64,000 bases of DNA from Reinekea sp. G2M2-21 (GTDB lineage Bacteria; Pseudomonadota; Gammaproteobacteria; Pseudomonadales; Natronospirillaceae). The DNA lies in contig NZ_JADPQG010000001.1 of NCBI RefSeq assembly GCF_015687175.1, forward strand, positions 682,001 through 746,000, read 5' to 3'. The position numbers were made by a program, and so were the translations under genes. Each line of letters starts with the position of its first letter. Position 1 is the stretch's first letter. Shown here piece by piece: positions 48,228 through 57,866 of this stretch. The notes beneath the pieces were generated by a model that saw only the letters and a list, made by a program, of their open reading frames with translations, had not been told where the DNA came from and made no database searches.

Positions 48228-48650
48228 ATGCGCCATTACGAAATCGTTCTGCTGGTTCATCCTGACCAGTCCGAACAGGTACCTGCCATGGTTGAGCGTT
48301 ACACGTCTGTTGTAACGGAAGCCGGTGGTTCTGTTCACCGTAACGAAGATTGGGGTCGTCGTCAGTTAGGCTTCCCAATTCAGGATTTACACAAAGCTCA
48401 CTACGTTTTGTTGAACGTTGAAGTTTCTGACGAAACCATCGACGATCTGAAAACGACCTTCCGTTTCAACGATGCTATCTTGCGTAGCATGGTTCTGCGT
48501 CGTAAAGAAGCAGTCACTGAAGCATCTCCAATGATGAAGTCAGTTGAAGCGAAGAAAGCAAAAGATGAAGCTCAGGCCGCTGCTCGCGCACCGCGCTCTG
48601 AAGATGAAGCCACTACTGAAGAAGCTGAAGAATCAGCCTCTGAAGAATAA
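48228..48650 (+). CDS. rpsF: 30S ribosomal protein S6
   Basis: A 140-residue ribosomal protein. [20 protein letters not shown] is the classic S6 start; the ATG at 48228 has AAAGGAG six bases upstream, while the open frame begins earlier without support. The C-terminal tail (after about 105) is acidic and alanine-rich, [16 protein letters not shown], the type of tail to which glutamates are added in E. coli. It is the first gene of rpsF-rpsR-DUF2232-rplI. Confidence 0.96.
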   Translation: MRHYEIVLLVHPDQSEQVPAMVERYTSVVTEAGGSVHRNEDWGRRQLGFPIQDLHKAHYVLLNVEVSDETIDDLKTTFRFNDAILRSMVLRRKEAVTEASPMMKSVEAKKAKDEAQAAARAPRSEDEATTEEAEESASEE

Positions 48651-48664
48651 GAGGAGCAAACACT

Positions 48665-48892
48665 ATGGCACGTTTTTTCCGCCGTCGTAAGTTCTGCCGC
48701 TTCACTGCAGAAGGCATAACTGAGATCGATTATAAAGATGTTGACCTGTTGAAAGGTTACATTACTGAAACTGGCAAGATCGTACCAAGCCGTATTACTG
48801 GTACCAGCGCTAAATATCAGCGTCAGTTGGCGACTGCTATCAAGCGCGCTCGCTACCTTGCCTTATTGTCTTACACCGATTCACACAAGTAA
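48665..48892 (+). CDS. rpsR: 30S ribosomal protein S18
   Basis: A 75-residue ribosomal protein that binds S6 on the 30S platform. [20 protein letters not shown], and later [20 protein letters not shown] with [13 protein letters not shown], are near-invariant. It has a GAGG ribosome site and lies 14 bases after rpsF. Confidence 0.97.
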   Translation: MARFFRRRKFCRFTAEGITEIDYKDVDLLKGYITETGKIVPSRITGTSAKYQRQLATAIKRARYLALLSYTDSHK

Positions 48893-48917
48893 GTTGGTGT
48901 AGGAGGAGGGTGACCCA

Positions 48918-49772
48918 GTGCTAGGTCTTGCGCGTTTTGCGATGAAGAGCCCGCTGCACACAGGCATCCTCGCAGCATTATTTGCTGTGGTGCCATTGCT
49001 GTATGTTGTTAGTGCAGCACTGGTGGCGTTAACCACGCTGAGACAAGGGTTAACTGCCGGCACGCGAATCTTGGTATTTGCGATGGTTGGTGGCCTGGTT
49101 TCCTGGCAATTGTCCGGAATCCCTTTGTCTTTGCTGGTTTTAGTGATTGTGACCTTGTTAGCTGGTGTGCTGCGAGTGTCGCAAAGCTGGAACCGTACCC
49201 TGTTGGTTGGTGCGTTTTTGGGGCTGTTGTTCGCGTTCTTAGCGCAGATGCTGTTTCAGGAACAATTCAACAACCTGGTTGAAATGGCCCAAAAGTTAGT
49301 TTCAACCGGTGCTGGTGATGATCAGACCAGGCAATTTTTCGAACTTTTAAAACCAATGGTTGGGTTCGTTATTTTGTCTTCGCAACTATTGGAAGCATTG
49401 CTTTCACTGTTGCTGGCAAGGTACTGGCAAGCCGGATTGTATAATCCGGGTGGGTTGACGACAGAAATGCACGCAATGCGTTTCACCCGGCACGAAGTGG
49501 TAATATTGTCTGGCGCAGCTTTGGTCGCCTTACTGTATTTACCCGGTGCGTTAATGCTGTTTGGTATTCCGTTTATTTTTGCCGGTATGGCGCTGATGCA
49601 CGGAATAGTGGCGAAATTAAAATTGGGTGGGCAGTGGCTGGTAGCCTTGTATATAGGTCTGGTTCTGTTCAATCAAATAATTGTACCGTTGTTGATGGTT
49701 GCCGTTGTTGCGGATTCTTTTTTCGATGTTCGAAGCAGAATCCCGGAACGCAGCAGCCAAGACGACAAATGA
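48918..49772 (+). CDS. DUF2232 membrane protein
   Basis: A 284-residue protein with seven or so membrane helices and no soluble domain. It starts at GTG 48918 after AGGAGGAGGG. DUF2232 proteins sit between rpsR and rplI in many gammaproteobacteria, which supports the call. The function is unknown. Its stop at 49770-49772 lies within the ribosome site region of rplI. Confidence 0.8.
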   Translation: MLGLARFAMKSPLHTGILAALFAVVPLLYVVSAALVALTTLRQGLTAGTRILVFAMVGGLVSWQLSGIPLSLLVLVIVTLLAGVLRVSQSWNRTLLVGAFLGLLFAFLAQMLFQEQFNNLVEMAQKLVSTGAGDDQTRQFFELLKPMVGFVILSSQLLEALLSLLLARYWQAGLYNPGGLTTEMHAMRFTRHEVVILSGAALVALLYLPGALMLFGIPFIFAGMALMHGIVAKLKLGGQWLVALYIGLVLFNQIIVPLLMVAVVADSFFDVRSRIPERSSQDDK

Positions 49773-49782
49773 GGTAAGCGAG

Positions 49783-50232
49783 ATGGAAGTTATCCTGCTT
49801 GAGAAAGTTGGTAAGATGGGTGTTTTGGGCGATACCGTAAACGTTAAAAACGGTTATGCTCGTAACTTCTTGATTCCAACAGGTAAAGCTGTTTCTGCAA
49901 CTGCAGACAACGTTAAGTATTTCGAAGAGCGTCGTGCTGAGCTTGAAAAAGCAGAAGCTGAGAAGCTGGCTCTTGCCAATTCACGTGCTGAGCAATTGGC
50001 TGAGTTGGAATTGACAGTAACTGCGAACGCTGGTGACGAAGGTAAGTTGTTCGGTTCTATTGGTCCACGTGACGTTGCTGACCTGGTGTCTGCAGCTGGC
50101 GTTGAGATTGAGAAATCTGAAGTTAAAATGCCTGAAGGCCCGATTCGTGCAGTTGGCGAATACAACATTACTGTGCAACTGCACAGCGACGTTACTTCTT
50201 CAGTTCACGTAATCGTGGTTGCTGAAGCTTAA
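49783..50232 (+). CDS. rplI: 50S ribosomal protein L9
   Basis: A 149-residue ribosomal protein. [20 protein letters not shown], then [12 protein letters not shown], a long connecting helix ([20 protein letters not shown]) and the C-terminal [14 protein letters not shown] domain match L9 from end to end. The ATG at 49783 is chosen; the upstream extension lies inside DUF2232. A strong terminator follows. Confidence 0.97.
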   Translation: MEVILLEKVGKMGVLGDTVNVKNGYARNFLIPTGKAVSATADNVKYFEERRAELEKAEAEKLALANSRAEQLAELELTVTANAGDEGKLFGSIGPRDVADLVSAAGVEIEKSEVKMPEGPIRAVGEYNITVQLHSDVTSSVHVIVVAEA

Positions 50233-50287
50233 TCGAGCTATGACATCTCAGCCTGATGGTCTGGGATGCCTGCTGAATTAAGAAATT

Positions 50288-50315
50288 AAAAAGCGTGTCT
50301 TCTGACGCGCTTTTT
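50288..50315 (+). terminator. Terminator of the rpsF-rplI operon
   Basis: AAAAAGCGTGTC pairs with GACGCGCTTTTT (one G-T pair) across TTCT, with a 5-T run inside the stem. It lies 55 bases after the rplI stop. Confidence 0.88.
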
Positions 50316-50392
50316 GCGTTTTATGGGCAGTGAAAAACTGTGCGTAACTGGGTACACTAACGTCCTTCTTGCTTTTTTGGGTGTTCATCCGA

Positions 50393-51796
50393 ATGACTGA
50401 AAATTTCGATGATGATTTGCTGCCGTCACTGGATGATGAAATCAATCAGATTAAAACGCCACCGCATTCGGTAGAGGCGGAACAGTCGGTTCTGGGCGCA
50501 CTGATGGTAGACAACGAGCAATGGGATAACGTCTCCGAGATCCTCATGCCGGATGACTTTTTCCGCAATGAGCATCGGTTGCTGTTCCGCATGATGATGA
50601 AGCTGGCCGAAGCCAATTCACCACTTGATGTGATCACCATGGGGGAAACCCTGGAAAAGGAAAAGCTGCTCGAATCAACCGGTGGAATGAGCTACCTGAC
50701 CGAGTTGGCTGAAAATACGCCCTCTATCAGTAACCTGGTTGCCTACGCAAAAATTGTTCATGAACGGAGTTTATTGCGCCAGTTAATATCGGTCGCCACC
50801 GATATCGCCGGCAAAGCTTACGACCCACGCGGTTTGAATGCGGAAACTATTTTGGACGAAGCAGAGCGGGCCGTGTTTAAAATTGCGGAAGCTCGGCCGA
50901 ATCAGGGTGGGCTTATTCACGTGAATCCACTTGCGGACCAAGCGCTGGCGCGTATTGAAGAACTGTCCAAGATGGATTCCGACATTATCGGGGTTTCTTC
51001 AGGCTTTACCGATCTGGATAAAAAGACCAAAGGTTTTAAGGGCGGTGAATTGATCATTGTGGCCGCGCGTCCGGCTATGGGTAAAACCACTTTTTCGATG
51101 AACTTGGTGGAAGAGGCGATTTTAAACCAAGAAAAATCGGTGGTAGTGTTCAGTCTGGAAATGCCCGCTGAGCAATTGCTCAACCGTTCCTTTGCCTCTC
51201 TAGGACGTATCGATTTGGGGCGGGTGATTACCGGTAAATTGGCCGATGATGATTACCCTAAGCTGGTAAAAGCCATCAATCTACTGAAAGATAAAAAACT
51301 GTTTATCGACGATACCGCTGGCTTGTCGCCATCTGACATGCGTTCTCGTTTACGTCGTTTGGTGCGTGAACACGGTGATGTCGGTTTAATTATGATCGAC
51401 TACCTTCAGCTCATGCAGATCAAAGGTTTTTCAGAAGGGCGTACCAACGAAATCTCTGAAATTTCACGAACCTTAAAAGCCATTGCCAAAGAATTTGATG
51501 CGCCGGTAATCGCTCTGTCGCAGTTAAACCGTTCACTTGAACAACGTCCGAATAAACGGCCAATTGCATCCGACTTACGTGAATCCGGAGCTATCGAACA
51601 GGACGCTGACTTAATTATGTTTATCTATCGGGATGAGGTCTACAACGAAGACTCGCCCGAAAAGGGCACTGCCGAAATTATTATTGGTAAGCAACGTAAC
51701 GGTGAGATTGGTACCGTGCGCTTATCGTTCCAGGGGCAGTATTCCAAGTTCAGCGATTTGGCGCCGGAATACATGGGTGAGTACGACAATCAATGA
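50393..51796 (+). CDS. dnaB: Replicative DNA helicase DnaB
   Basis: A 467-residue hexameric helicase unwinding DNA 5' to 3' at the fork. The start is MTENFDDDLLPS at 50393; the frame upstream lacks support. The N-terminal primase-interacting domain (about 20-130) is followed by the RecA-like core: Walker A in VAARPAMGKTTF, SLEMPAEQLLNR, and Walker B in LIMIDYLQLMQI, then DLRESGAIEQDADLIMFIYR. Length fits (471 in E. coli), and no intein is present. It overlaps alr by four bases. Confidence 0.97.
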   Translation: MTENFDDDLLPSLDDEINQIKTPPHSVEAEQSVLGALMVDNEQWDNVSEILMPDDFFRNEHRLLFRMMMKLAEANSPLDVITMGETLEKEKLLESTGGMSYLTELAENTPSISNLVAYAKIVHERSLLRQLISVATDIAGKAYDPRGLNAETILDEAERAVFKIAEARPNQGGLIHVNPLADQALARIEELSKMDSDIIGVSSGFTDLDKKTKGFKGGELIIVAARPAMGKTTFSMNLVEEAILNQEKSVVVFSLEMPAEQLLNRSFASLGRIDLGRVITGKLADDDYPKLVKAINLLKDKKLFIDDTAGLSPSDMRSRLRRLVREHGDVGLIMIDYLQLMQIKGFSEGRTNEISEISRTLKAIAKEFDAPVIALSQLNRSLEQRPNKRPIASDLRESGAIEQDADLIMFIYRDEVYNEDSPEKGTAEIIIGKQRNGEIGTVRLSFQGQYSKFSDLAPEYMGEYDNQ

Positions 51797-52869
51797 GCCG
51801 AGGAACCCGCGCCCTGATCAGCCGATCTGCACTGAAGCACAATTTTGCACAGGTTAAGTTGCGTGCACCGTCGTCCCGAATATGGGCAGTTGTAAAAGCG
51901 AATGCTTACGGGCATGGTGCCAGTGCTGTTGCCAGAGTTCTGTCTGAAGCAGACGGATTTGCAGTGTCGACATTCGATGAAGGCATTGCGTTGCGCAATG
52001 ATGGCATTTCAAAACCCATTATTCTGTTGGAAGGCGTTACCGACGGCAGTCAGTTGGCCGAAGTCGCCCGGCAGCGTTTTCATTGTGTTGTGCATTGTCG
52101 CGAACAGGTAGAACAGATTGCGTCACAGTCCACCACAGATCCGTTAATCGTTTGGTTGAAAGCAGACACGGGGATGCATCGACTGGGATTTTCACCAAGC
52201 GAAGTTAAGGCGGTACGATTGCAATTGCAGTCGTTCTCCCATGTTGAATTGAACGGGTTAATGACGCATCTGGCCTGTGCTGATGATCAGGCAAAAAATG
52301 AAACAACGAATGCTCAGGTCAGTCAGTTTCAAGAAATTACGCAATCGTCGGATATTACCAGTATCGGTAATTCCGCGGGCATCATCATGAATGAACGTTG
52401 GCATGGTGATTGGGTGCGGCCCGGAATCATGCTGTATGGCGCTTCACCGGTTGCGACGAAATCAGCGGCGTCCTTGGATTTGCAGGCTGTGATGACATTT
52501 CAATCGCCGGTTATCGCTGTCCGGCGTATTCAACGTGGTGAAGGTGCTGGCTATGGTCACCGCTGGCACGCACCAAGAGATTCGGTGATCGCCACCTTAG
52601 CCGCGGGCTATGGTGATGGTTATCCACGGCATGCACCCGATGGCACACCGGTTTGGTTAAATGGCCAAATCGCACCTTTGGTCGGACGCGTGTCTATGGA
52701 CATGTTGATGATTGATGTAACTGATCTTGCACAGGTGCAGGTCGGTGATATGGCCGAATTGTGGGGTGAACACTTACCTGTCGATCAAGTTGCGTCTGCG
52801 ATTGATACCATCGGATACGAATTACTAACCCGGTTATCGGGTCGTGTTCCGCTGGAGTTCGCAGACTGA
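51793..52869 (+). CDS. alr: Alanine racemase
   Basis: A 358-residue PLP enzyme supplying D-alanine for peptidoglycan. The PLP lysine is Lys35 in AVVKANAYGHG, and the catalytic tyrosine lies in GEGAGYGHRWHAP. Further markers are KADTGMHRLGF and VGRVSMDMLMIDVT. The ATG overlaps the dnaB stop (ATGA), a linkage conserved in gammaproteobacteria. Confidence 0.96.
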   Translation: MSRGTRALISRSALKHNFAQVKLRAPSSRIWAVVKANAYGHGASAVARVLSEADGFAVSTFDEGIALRNDGISKPIILLEGVTDGSQLAEVARQRFHCVVHCREQVEQIASQSTTDPLIVWLKADTGMHRLGFSPSEVKAVRLQLQSFSHVELNGLMTHLACADDQAKNETTNAQVSQFQEITQSSDITSIGNSAGIIMNERWHGDWVRPGIMLYGASPVATKSAASLDLQAVMTFQSPVIAVRRIQRGEGAGYGHRWHAPRDSVIATLAAGYGDGYPRHAPDGTPVWLNGQIAPLVGRVSMDMLMIDVTDLAQVQVGDMAELWGEHLPVDQVASAIDTIGYELLTRLSGRVPLEFAD

Positions 52870-52879
52870 CTCGATATGA

Positions 52880-52952
52880 CCTGCAGAACATGCCTCGATT
52901 GTTGCGAATGTTTGCACCCGCTGAGATCGATGGCCATTGTTTAGCAGTGACC
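52880..52952 (+). repeat. Degenerate intergenic repeat, copy B
   Basis: About 73 bp starting CCTGCAGAAC, 10 bases after the alr stop, aligned with copy A at 10315-10386 in the same orientation. It shares TGCCTCGA and CACCCGCTG. No open frame or perfect palindrome spans it. Confidence 0.55.
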
Positions 52953-53398
52953 AAGTCTCTGCGTTCTAAAACAAAAGCGTCAGAATCTGGAAACGATTCT
53001 TCTTTTCAGGTCAAAATGACTTTCTTGATTAGTCTGGCTGTTTTCAAATTTGGGACAGTCAGATAACTTCTCCTTGTTTGTCGCGACGGTTATTTTTTAT
53101 TCTGGTGTGGATTCGTACTGATAACGAACACGGAAAAATAATAATGATCCGAAATATCCGCGGCTACTTCGTAGCAGCGTCTTTTAAACCTTTCTATCTC
53201 AGCGAGTGGTTCGACGAATAGCCACCGCGTCCTTGGGATACGGCTGCAACGTAAAGTCCAATTTGGATTGAGCGGCGGCATTCGTCCCGATATCTAACGG
53301 TACCATCGAGTTAACAGATCCCGTACCACAATCAAAACTCACGAAAAAAAATGATAAGCATCGATACGCAAATCGATCATGCTTTGTGAGAGGTCAAA
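52953..53398. other. Gene-free region before the S51-like lipoprotein gene
   Basis: About 450 bases with no supportable gene. A 63-codon frame on the minus strand (53090-53281) has no ribosome site or recognisable sequence. The leader of the next gene ends with GAGAGGTC, a fair ribosome site. Confidence 0.35.
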
Positions 53399-55789
53399 AT
53401 GAAAAGAATACTTGTTGTAGGCGCAATTGCGTCGGTTAGTTTGTGGCTGTCTGCCTGTAATCCAGATAAAAAAGATAACGACGATGATCAGGGTAATGAG
53501 ACGGAAGTCGTCCAGGTTGGTCAATTGGCGTTAGTCGGTGGTGCATTGCACGGCTGCTCTTCGATGGTCACCAGTGATTGTGTTGATTGGGACGCCTATC
53601 GTACGACTGAACTGGCCAGTTTAACGGATGAAGAAATCCGCTCTCCTGTCGAGCTCGGGGTTTCACTGACGAATGCGAATATTGACGCTGTACTCAACGA
53701 TGCAGCTTGGGACACCAATCTGTATTTCGCCGAGGCTGCTGAAGAAATTTTACTCGCGTTGCAAAATGGCTTAACGTCCCCTGATTATCTCTACGCCAGT
53801 TGGGAAGATTTCCGATCTGCCTTTATTAATTATGGCGACACCAGCATTGTCGATGGTGAAGGTAACACCATTACCGGTAATGACCTGTGGTTCAATTCAT
53901 CCGATGCGCAATACAGCACACTGGAACGACTCGAACGGGTAGATGAAACATTTCAATATACCGTCACTGCGGAAAAAGTAGATGCGGTGTTAGGGCAACC
54001 GGATATTGCCGCGCTGGATTCCGTTTTATTGAACGCGTTGTCCGTGACCTTGGACGACTCTGTCTATGCATCACCTGTGTCTCAGGCCGATCTCATTGAT
54101 TACTTTGGCGAAATTAATGTGGTCGATGCCTCTGTCAACGGCTGGAAACTGTTTAAGAAATACCTGAGTGATGATGAATTTGATTTTATGTTGGCTACGC
54201 TGGATCCGGAAAACGACGATACCTTTTTGGTTGATGCCACTCATATAACAACCATTGAAAACGACACGACTGTTTATAACGGTGGGGCTGGTTGGGATGA
54301 ATACAATCGATCAGATTTGGTCACGGTATTGAATTATCTGCGGAATCAAGCCGGCGGTGACATTACATACGCCAGTTACGCAGAATTGAAAGCAGCTATC
54401 ACCAGCACCTATCTGGATGAAAGCAATCAATCGGTTGCTTTTGACTATGAGCTGGGTTCCGATGTTTGGGCTGAACTTAGCACATTGGAGCAAACCCTTG
54501 TTTTACAGGGACTGGTAGATCCGTTGGTTAACTATTCACGCCCCGTCGAATATGTTCACTTAGAAGGCTCTGGCAGCACCGAATCGATTAACGTGGTCAA
54601 GGCCATTGTTGAGAAAGCAAAGGGTGATTCTGCGGAAACCCCCAAATTTTTGATCATGACATCCTCGTCCAACAACAGCTATGACGCTGTTGATTTCTAC
54701 GTGTCCCTGTTCAACCAAGCCGGAGCAAGTGCACAGTGGTTGCCCATCGACCGGGCCTATCAGGATGCACGTATGTTGCAACGTTGCGATTTGCTGAATG
54801 CGATCCACGCGGACTATGCCAGCGATGCGCACGTCAATTTGTTGTATCCCGATTACGCTGCCGTGCATAACGCGGCGTGCGAAGACCCACAGTCGGTACT
54901 TGAGATGATCGCCGATGCCGATGCGATATTCATCAATGGTGGCGGTCAGCGCCGTTCCCTCGATGCGTTGATGCCCATCGTAAACGGAGATCGTATCGAC
55001 AGCGCTGAAATGGCGTTGATCCGGGAGCGTTTTAACGCCAATGAATTGTTGATCAGTGGAACGTCCGCCGGCACAGCGGTGCAAGGGGGTGGTTACCTGA
55101 ATAACGATAGTCATGTGAATCCGATGATTGATGGTGGCACCGCCCACGATGTTTTGGTCTCAGGCTACGATGAAGGGATCGCGGTGTTCGAAGGTGGCTT
55201 GGGTCTGTTTAATTACGGCATTACTGACACCCACTTTTCCGAACGTGCTCGTGAAACTCGACTTATTAAATTGGCGCAACAGACAAACGTGCAACTTGGT
55301 TTTGGCGTTGACGAAACGACGGCGTTGTTTGTCGACAAGTTGGAAGAAGACGGTCACGCCAGGGCTGAATTTCGGGTAGTGGGTAAGAGTGGTGTTTTTA
55401 TCGCAGATCTTGCCGATGCTCATGTGCGCTCTGGCGAGAGTGATGTGTTGGAAGTTGAGCAGGTGAGTATTCACTATCTGCGCCAGGGTGACCGTGCTGA
55501 GTTGTCAGCCGACGATGGCAATTTAGATGTGATGTTAGCGGGTGACAATGTGTCCGTGGATGGTTCCGCCGCAACTGTTCTGGATAATGATGTGTTGTAT
55601 GAAGATCATTTCCGCGACATGGCGTCGGACTTTGTACTGACCGGTGCTATGCATGCAACCGGGACATCCTATGAAGACAATCCAACTATTCAGGTCGAGT
55701 TGTCACGCAGTGCAGCAACAGTCACCGCAAAACAGGGTGATAGTGCCAGTTATACTAATGTACTAATGCTCATCTCGGCGCCCCAATGA
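53399..55789 (+). CDS. Cyanophycinase-like (peptidase S51) lipoprotein with large insertion
   Basis: A 796-residue exported protein. The lipoprotein signal ends LWLSAC with the lipid-bearing Cys20. The S51 domain opens with VGQLALVGGAL (40-50) but then breaks for about 350 residues, and continues at PKFLIMTSSSNNSYDAVDFY (415 on), FINGGGQ (511-517), the nucleophile elbow ISGTSAGTAV (Ser556) and FNYGITDTHFSERARETRL. The insertion holds three related 60-residue units (about 115-182, 205-268, 305-372), each with YAS and a later W-x-x-h-x-x-L. Cyanophycin or another peptide may be the substrate. It is a single-gene unit with its own terminator. Confidence 0.82.
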   Translation: MKRILVVGAIASVSLWLSACNPDKKDNDDDQGNETEVVQVGQLALVGGALHGCSSMVTSDCVDWDAYRTTELASLTDEEIRSPVELGVSLTNANIDAVLNDAAWDTNLYFAEAAEEILLALQNGLTSPDYLYASWEDFRSAFINYGDTSIVDGEGNTITGNDLWFNSSDAQYSTLERLERVDETFQYTVTAEKVDAVLGQPDIAALDSVLLNALSVTLDDSVYASPVSQADLIDYFGEINVVDASVNGWKLFKKYLSDDEFDFMLATLDPENDDTFLVDATHITTIENDTTVYNGGAGWDEYNRSDLVTVLNYLRNQAGGDITYASYAELKAAITSTYLDESNQSVAFDYELGSDVWAELSTLEQTLVLQGLVDPLVNYSRPVEYVHLEGSGSTESINVVKAIVEKAKGDSAETPKFLIMTSSSNNSYDAVDFYVSLFNQAGASAQWLPIDRAYQDARMLQRCDLLNAIHADYASDAHVNLLYPDYAAVHNAACEDPQSVLEMIADADAIFINGGGQRRSLDALMPIVNGDRIDSAEMALIRERFNANELLISGTSAGTAVQGGGYLNNDSHVNPMIDGGTAHDVLVSGYDEGIAVFEGGLGLFNYGITDTHFSERARETRLIKLAQQTNVQLGFGVDETTALFVDKLEEDGHARAEFRVVGKSGVFIADLADAHVRSGESDVLEVEQVSIHYLRQGDRAELSADDGNLDVMLAGDNVSVDGSAATVLDNDVLYEDHFRDMASDFVLTGAMHATGTSYEDNPTIQVELSRSAATVTAKQGDSASYTNVLMLISAPQ

Positions 55790-55806
55790 ACTAAACCCTT
55801 TCTCGG

Positions 55807-55833
55807 AAAGCCCCATAACTTGGGGCTTTTTTT
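55807..55833 (+). terminator. Terminator of the S51-like gene
   Basis: AAAGCCCC pairs with GGGGCTTT across ATAACTT, followed by seven Ts in all. It lies 17 bases after the stop. The remaining bases to mqo show nothing certain. Confidence 0.9.
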
Positions 55834-56084
55834 ATGTGACGCCTGCGAACCAATGCTTTTCGCATCATTATCATCCCCATGGATGATGGATATTAGTCCC
55901 GATATTCAAGACATTTATGATTGAATCCGTATAATCTGCGCAAATATGAGAGTAGGACGCATTTCTATTGGAAATGGACCCGTCCGAATCAATTCCCGGA
56001 ACGTAACTCATTTTGTAATCCGAAATGGGGCTCGGGCCGTCAGTGAATTATCGCCCAATTTGATCAAAAACTAAGGGTTTCAAC

Positions 56085-57569
56085 ATGTCAGTAAAGTCTG
56101 TCGATGTTTTATTGGTCGGCGGTGGCGTCATGAGCGCAACGCTAGGTGTCCTGTTAAAACAATTGGATCCATCTATTAGTATGTTAATGGTGGAAAAGAA
56201 TGAAAAAGTCGCCCTGGAAAGTTCTGACGGCTGGAACAATGCCGGTACCGGGCACGCTGCCTACTGCGAATTGAATTACACACCCATGATGCCGGATGGC
56301 AGTATCGATACCCAAAAAGCCGTCAACATTAACGCCGCATTCGAAGTGTCTCTTCAGTTCTGGTCTTATCTGGTTAACAAAGGTTTTTTCCCTGACCCAA
56401 CCCATTTTATTAATCGGACACCTCATCAAAGTTTTGTCTGGGGTGAAAAAAATGTCGAATTTCTACGCAAGCGTTTTGCTGAGCTGAGTAAATTGCCGAT
56501 GTTTTCAGCCATGGAATATTCAGAAGATCCAGACGTCTTACGTGAATGGATGCCGCTGGTGATGCAGGGGCGGGATCCGCAAGAAAAGGTTGCCGGCACT
56601 CGTGTACAGCATGGTGCGGACGTGGATTACGGTTCCATCACCCGGGATTTGATTTATAACCTCAGCAAAGAAACTGGTTTCGAGTTGCTGGTCAGTCATG
56701 AGGTTAAGGCGTTCCGCAAACGTCCCGATCAACGATGGTCGGTTGCAGTAAAAGACAAAATTATGGGCAAGACCCAATACATTAACGCGAAGTTTGTGTT
56801 TTTGGGTGCCGGGGGAGGCGCTCTGCCGTTGTTACAAGCCAGCGGTGTTCCGGAAGGTCTCGGCTATGGCGGTTTTCCGGTTAGCGGTCAATGGCTGGTC
56901 TGTAAAAAAGCAGAAATCGTCGAACAACATAGCGCCAAGGTGTATGGCAAGGCGCCAATTGGTGCGCCGCCGATGTCGGTTCCCCATTTGGATACCCGAG
57001 TGATTGATGGTGAGAAAGCGCTACTCTTTGGGCCATTTGCTGGTTTTACAACGAAGTTTTTGAAGCAGGGGTCGTATCTCGATTTAATCAAGTCGGTTCG
57101 ACCGAACAACCTGTTTCCCATGATGCGCGTTGGTTTACGACACACAGATCTTACCCGATACCTGATCAGTGAAGTGATGCTGTCTCATGAAGATCGCGTT
57201 GAGTCTCTTCGCAATTTTTTCCCGGATGCACAGCTGGATGATTGGCATCTGGCGATTGCTGGCCAACGAGTACAGATCATAAAGAAAGATCCGAAACTGG
57301 GGGGCAAACTGGAATTTGGAACAGAAGTCATAACCACGCAAGACGGCTCTCTGGCAGCATTACTGGGTGCTTCACCTGGTGCTTCGACCGCGGTCGATAC
57401 GATGGTCGGAATTTTGGAAATCTGTTTTGCAGACCGAGTTGGCAGTGAGGCCTGGCAGACCAAATTGAAGGAGATGATTCCTTCTTACGGGCAGTCTCTG
57501 AAGGAGAACCCAGAGTTGCTTAAAGAGGTTCGTCAATACACCTTATCGTCGTTGAAACTGAATCCTTAA
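56085..57569 (+). CDS. mqo: Malate:quinone oxidoreductase
   Basis: A 494-residue FAD-dependent enzyme oxidising malate to oxaloacetate and passing electrons to quinone at the inner membrane. The FAD motif is VDVLLVGGGVMSATLGVLL at the start; NNAGTGHAAYCELNYTP and the later ILGASPGASTAVDTMVGIL block are characteristic of MQO. Length is normal. It can replace or add to malate dehydrogenase, and its oxaloacetate could feed PrpC and citrate synthase. A hairpin (57590-57609) and a terminator follow. Confidence 0.95.
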   Translation: MSVKSVDVLLVGGGVMSATLGVLLKQLDPSISMLMVEKNEKVALESSDGWNNAGTGHAAYCELNYTPMMPDGSIDTQKAVNINAAFEVSLQFWSYLVNKGFFPDPTHFINRTPHQSFVWGEKNVEFLRKRFAELSKLPMFSAMEYSEDPDVLREWMPLVMQGRDPQEKVAGTRVQHGADVDYGSITRDLIYNLSKETGFELLVSHEVKAFRKRPDQRWSVAVKDKIMGKTQYINAKFVFLGAGGGALPLLQASGVPEGLGYGGFPVSGQWLVCKKAEIVEQHSAKVYGKAPIGAPPMSVPHLDTRVIDGEKALLFGPFAGFTTKFLKQGSYLDLIKSVRPNNLFPMMRVGLRHTDLTRYLISEVMLSHEDRVESLRNFFPDAQLDDWHLAIAGQRVQIIKKDPKLGGKLEFGTEVITTQDGSLAALLGASPGASTAVDTMVGILEICFADRVGSEAWQTKLKEMIPSYGQSLKENPELLKEVRQYTLSSLKLNP

Positions 57570-57589
57570 ATCTTTCTGACGGTATTGGA

Positions 57590-57609
57590 GCAGGGTGTTA
57601 GAACCCTGC
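57590..57609 (+). repeat. Hairpin after mqo
   Basis: GCAGGGT pairs with ACCCTGC across GTTAGA, 20 bases after the mqo stop. CTGACG before and CGTCAG after are also complementary. No T-run follows, so it may protect the mRNA end rather than terminate. Confidence 0.5.
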
Positions 57610-57709
57610 GTCAGCTCATTCAGTTTTCACAAATTGAGCGTTCGCAAAGAATGTTGACATTTTTCTGACGTCCGCGCGGTCTTGCCGATAAACCTATGGT
57701 AAACTTCCG

Positions 57710-57736
57710 AAAAACCGGCCAATTGGTCGGTTTTTT
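57710..57736 (+). terminator. Intrinsic terminator between mqo and the purine permease gene
   Basis: AAAAACCGGCC pairs with GGTCGGTTTTT (one G-T pair) across AATT and ends in six Ts. It is 140 bases after mqo and 130 before the permease gene, so it could end mqo or act as a leader attenuator of the permease. Confidence 0.82.
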
Positions 57737-57866
57737 GCGTTTTAGTGCAGTTAAAGTTGACCGAAAGGTTAATAAAAGGTTTGGAAGTATCAGGACATGC
57801 TTCTTAATTAACTGATCCGCCGGTTATCAGGGAGACAAAAAAGCGGACAGTTCTGGGAATCTCACC

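Noticed and set aside
53090-53281. Minus-strand frame of 63 codons
   Set aside because: No ribosome site, no recognisable sequence, and composition like the surrounding gap.
57737-57866. Purine riboswitch upstream of the permease gene
   Set aside because: I could not find the conserved three-way junction core bases; only ordinary hairpins are visible.
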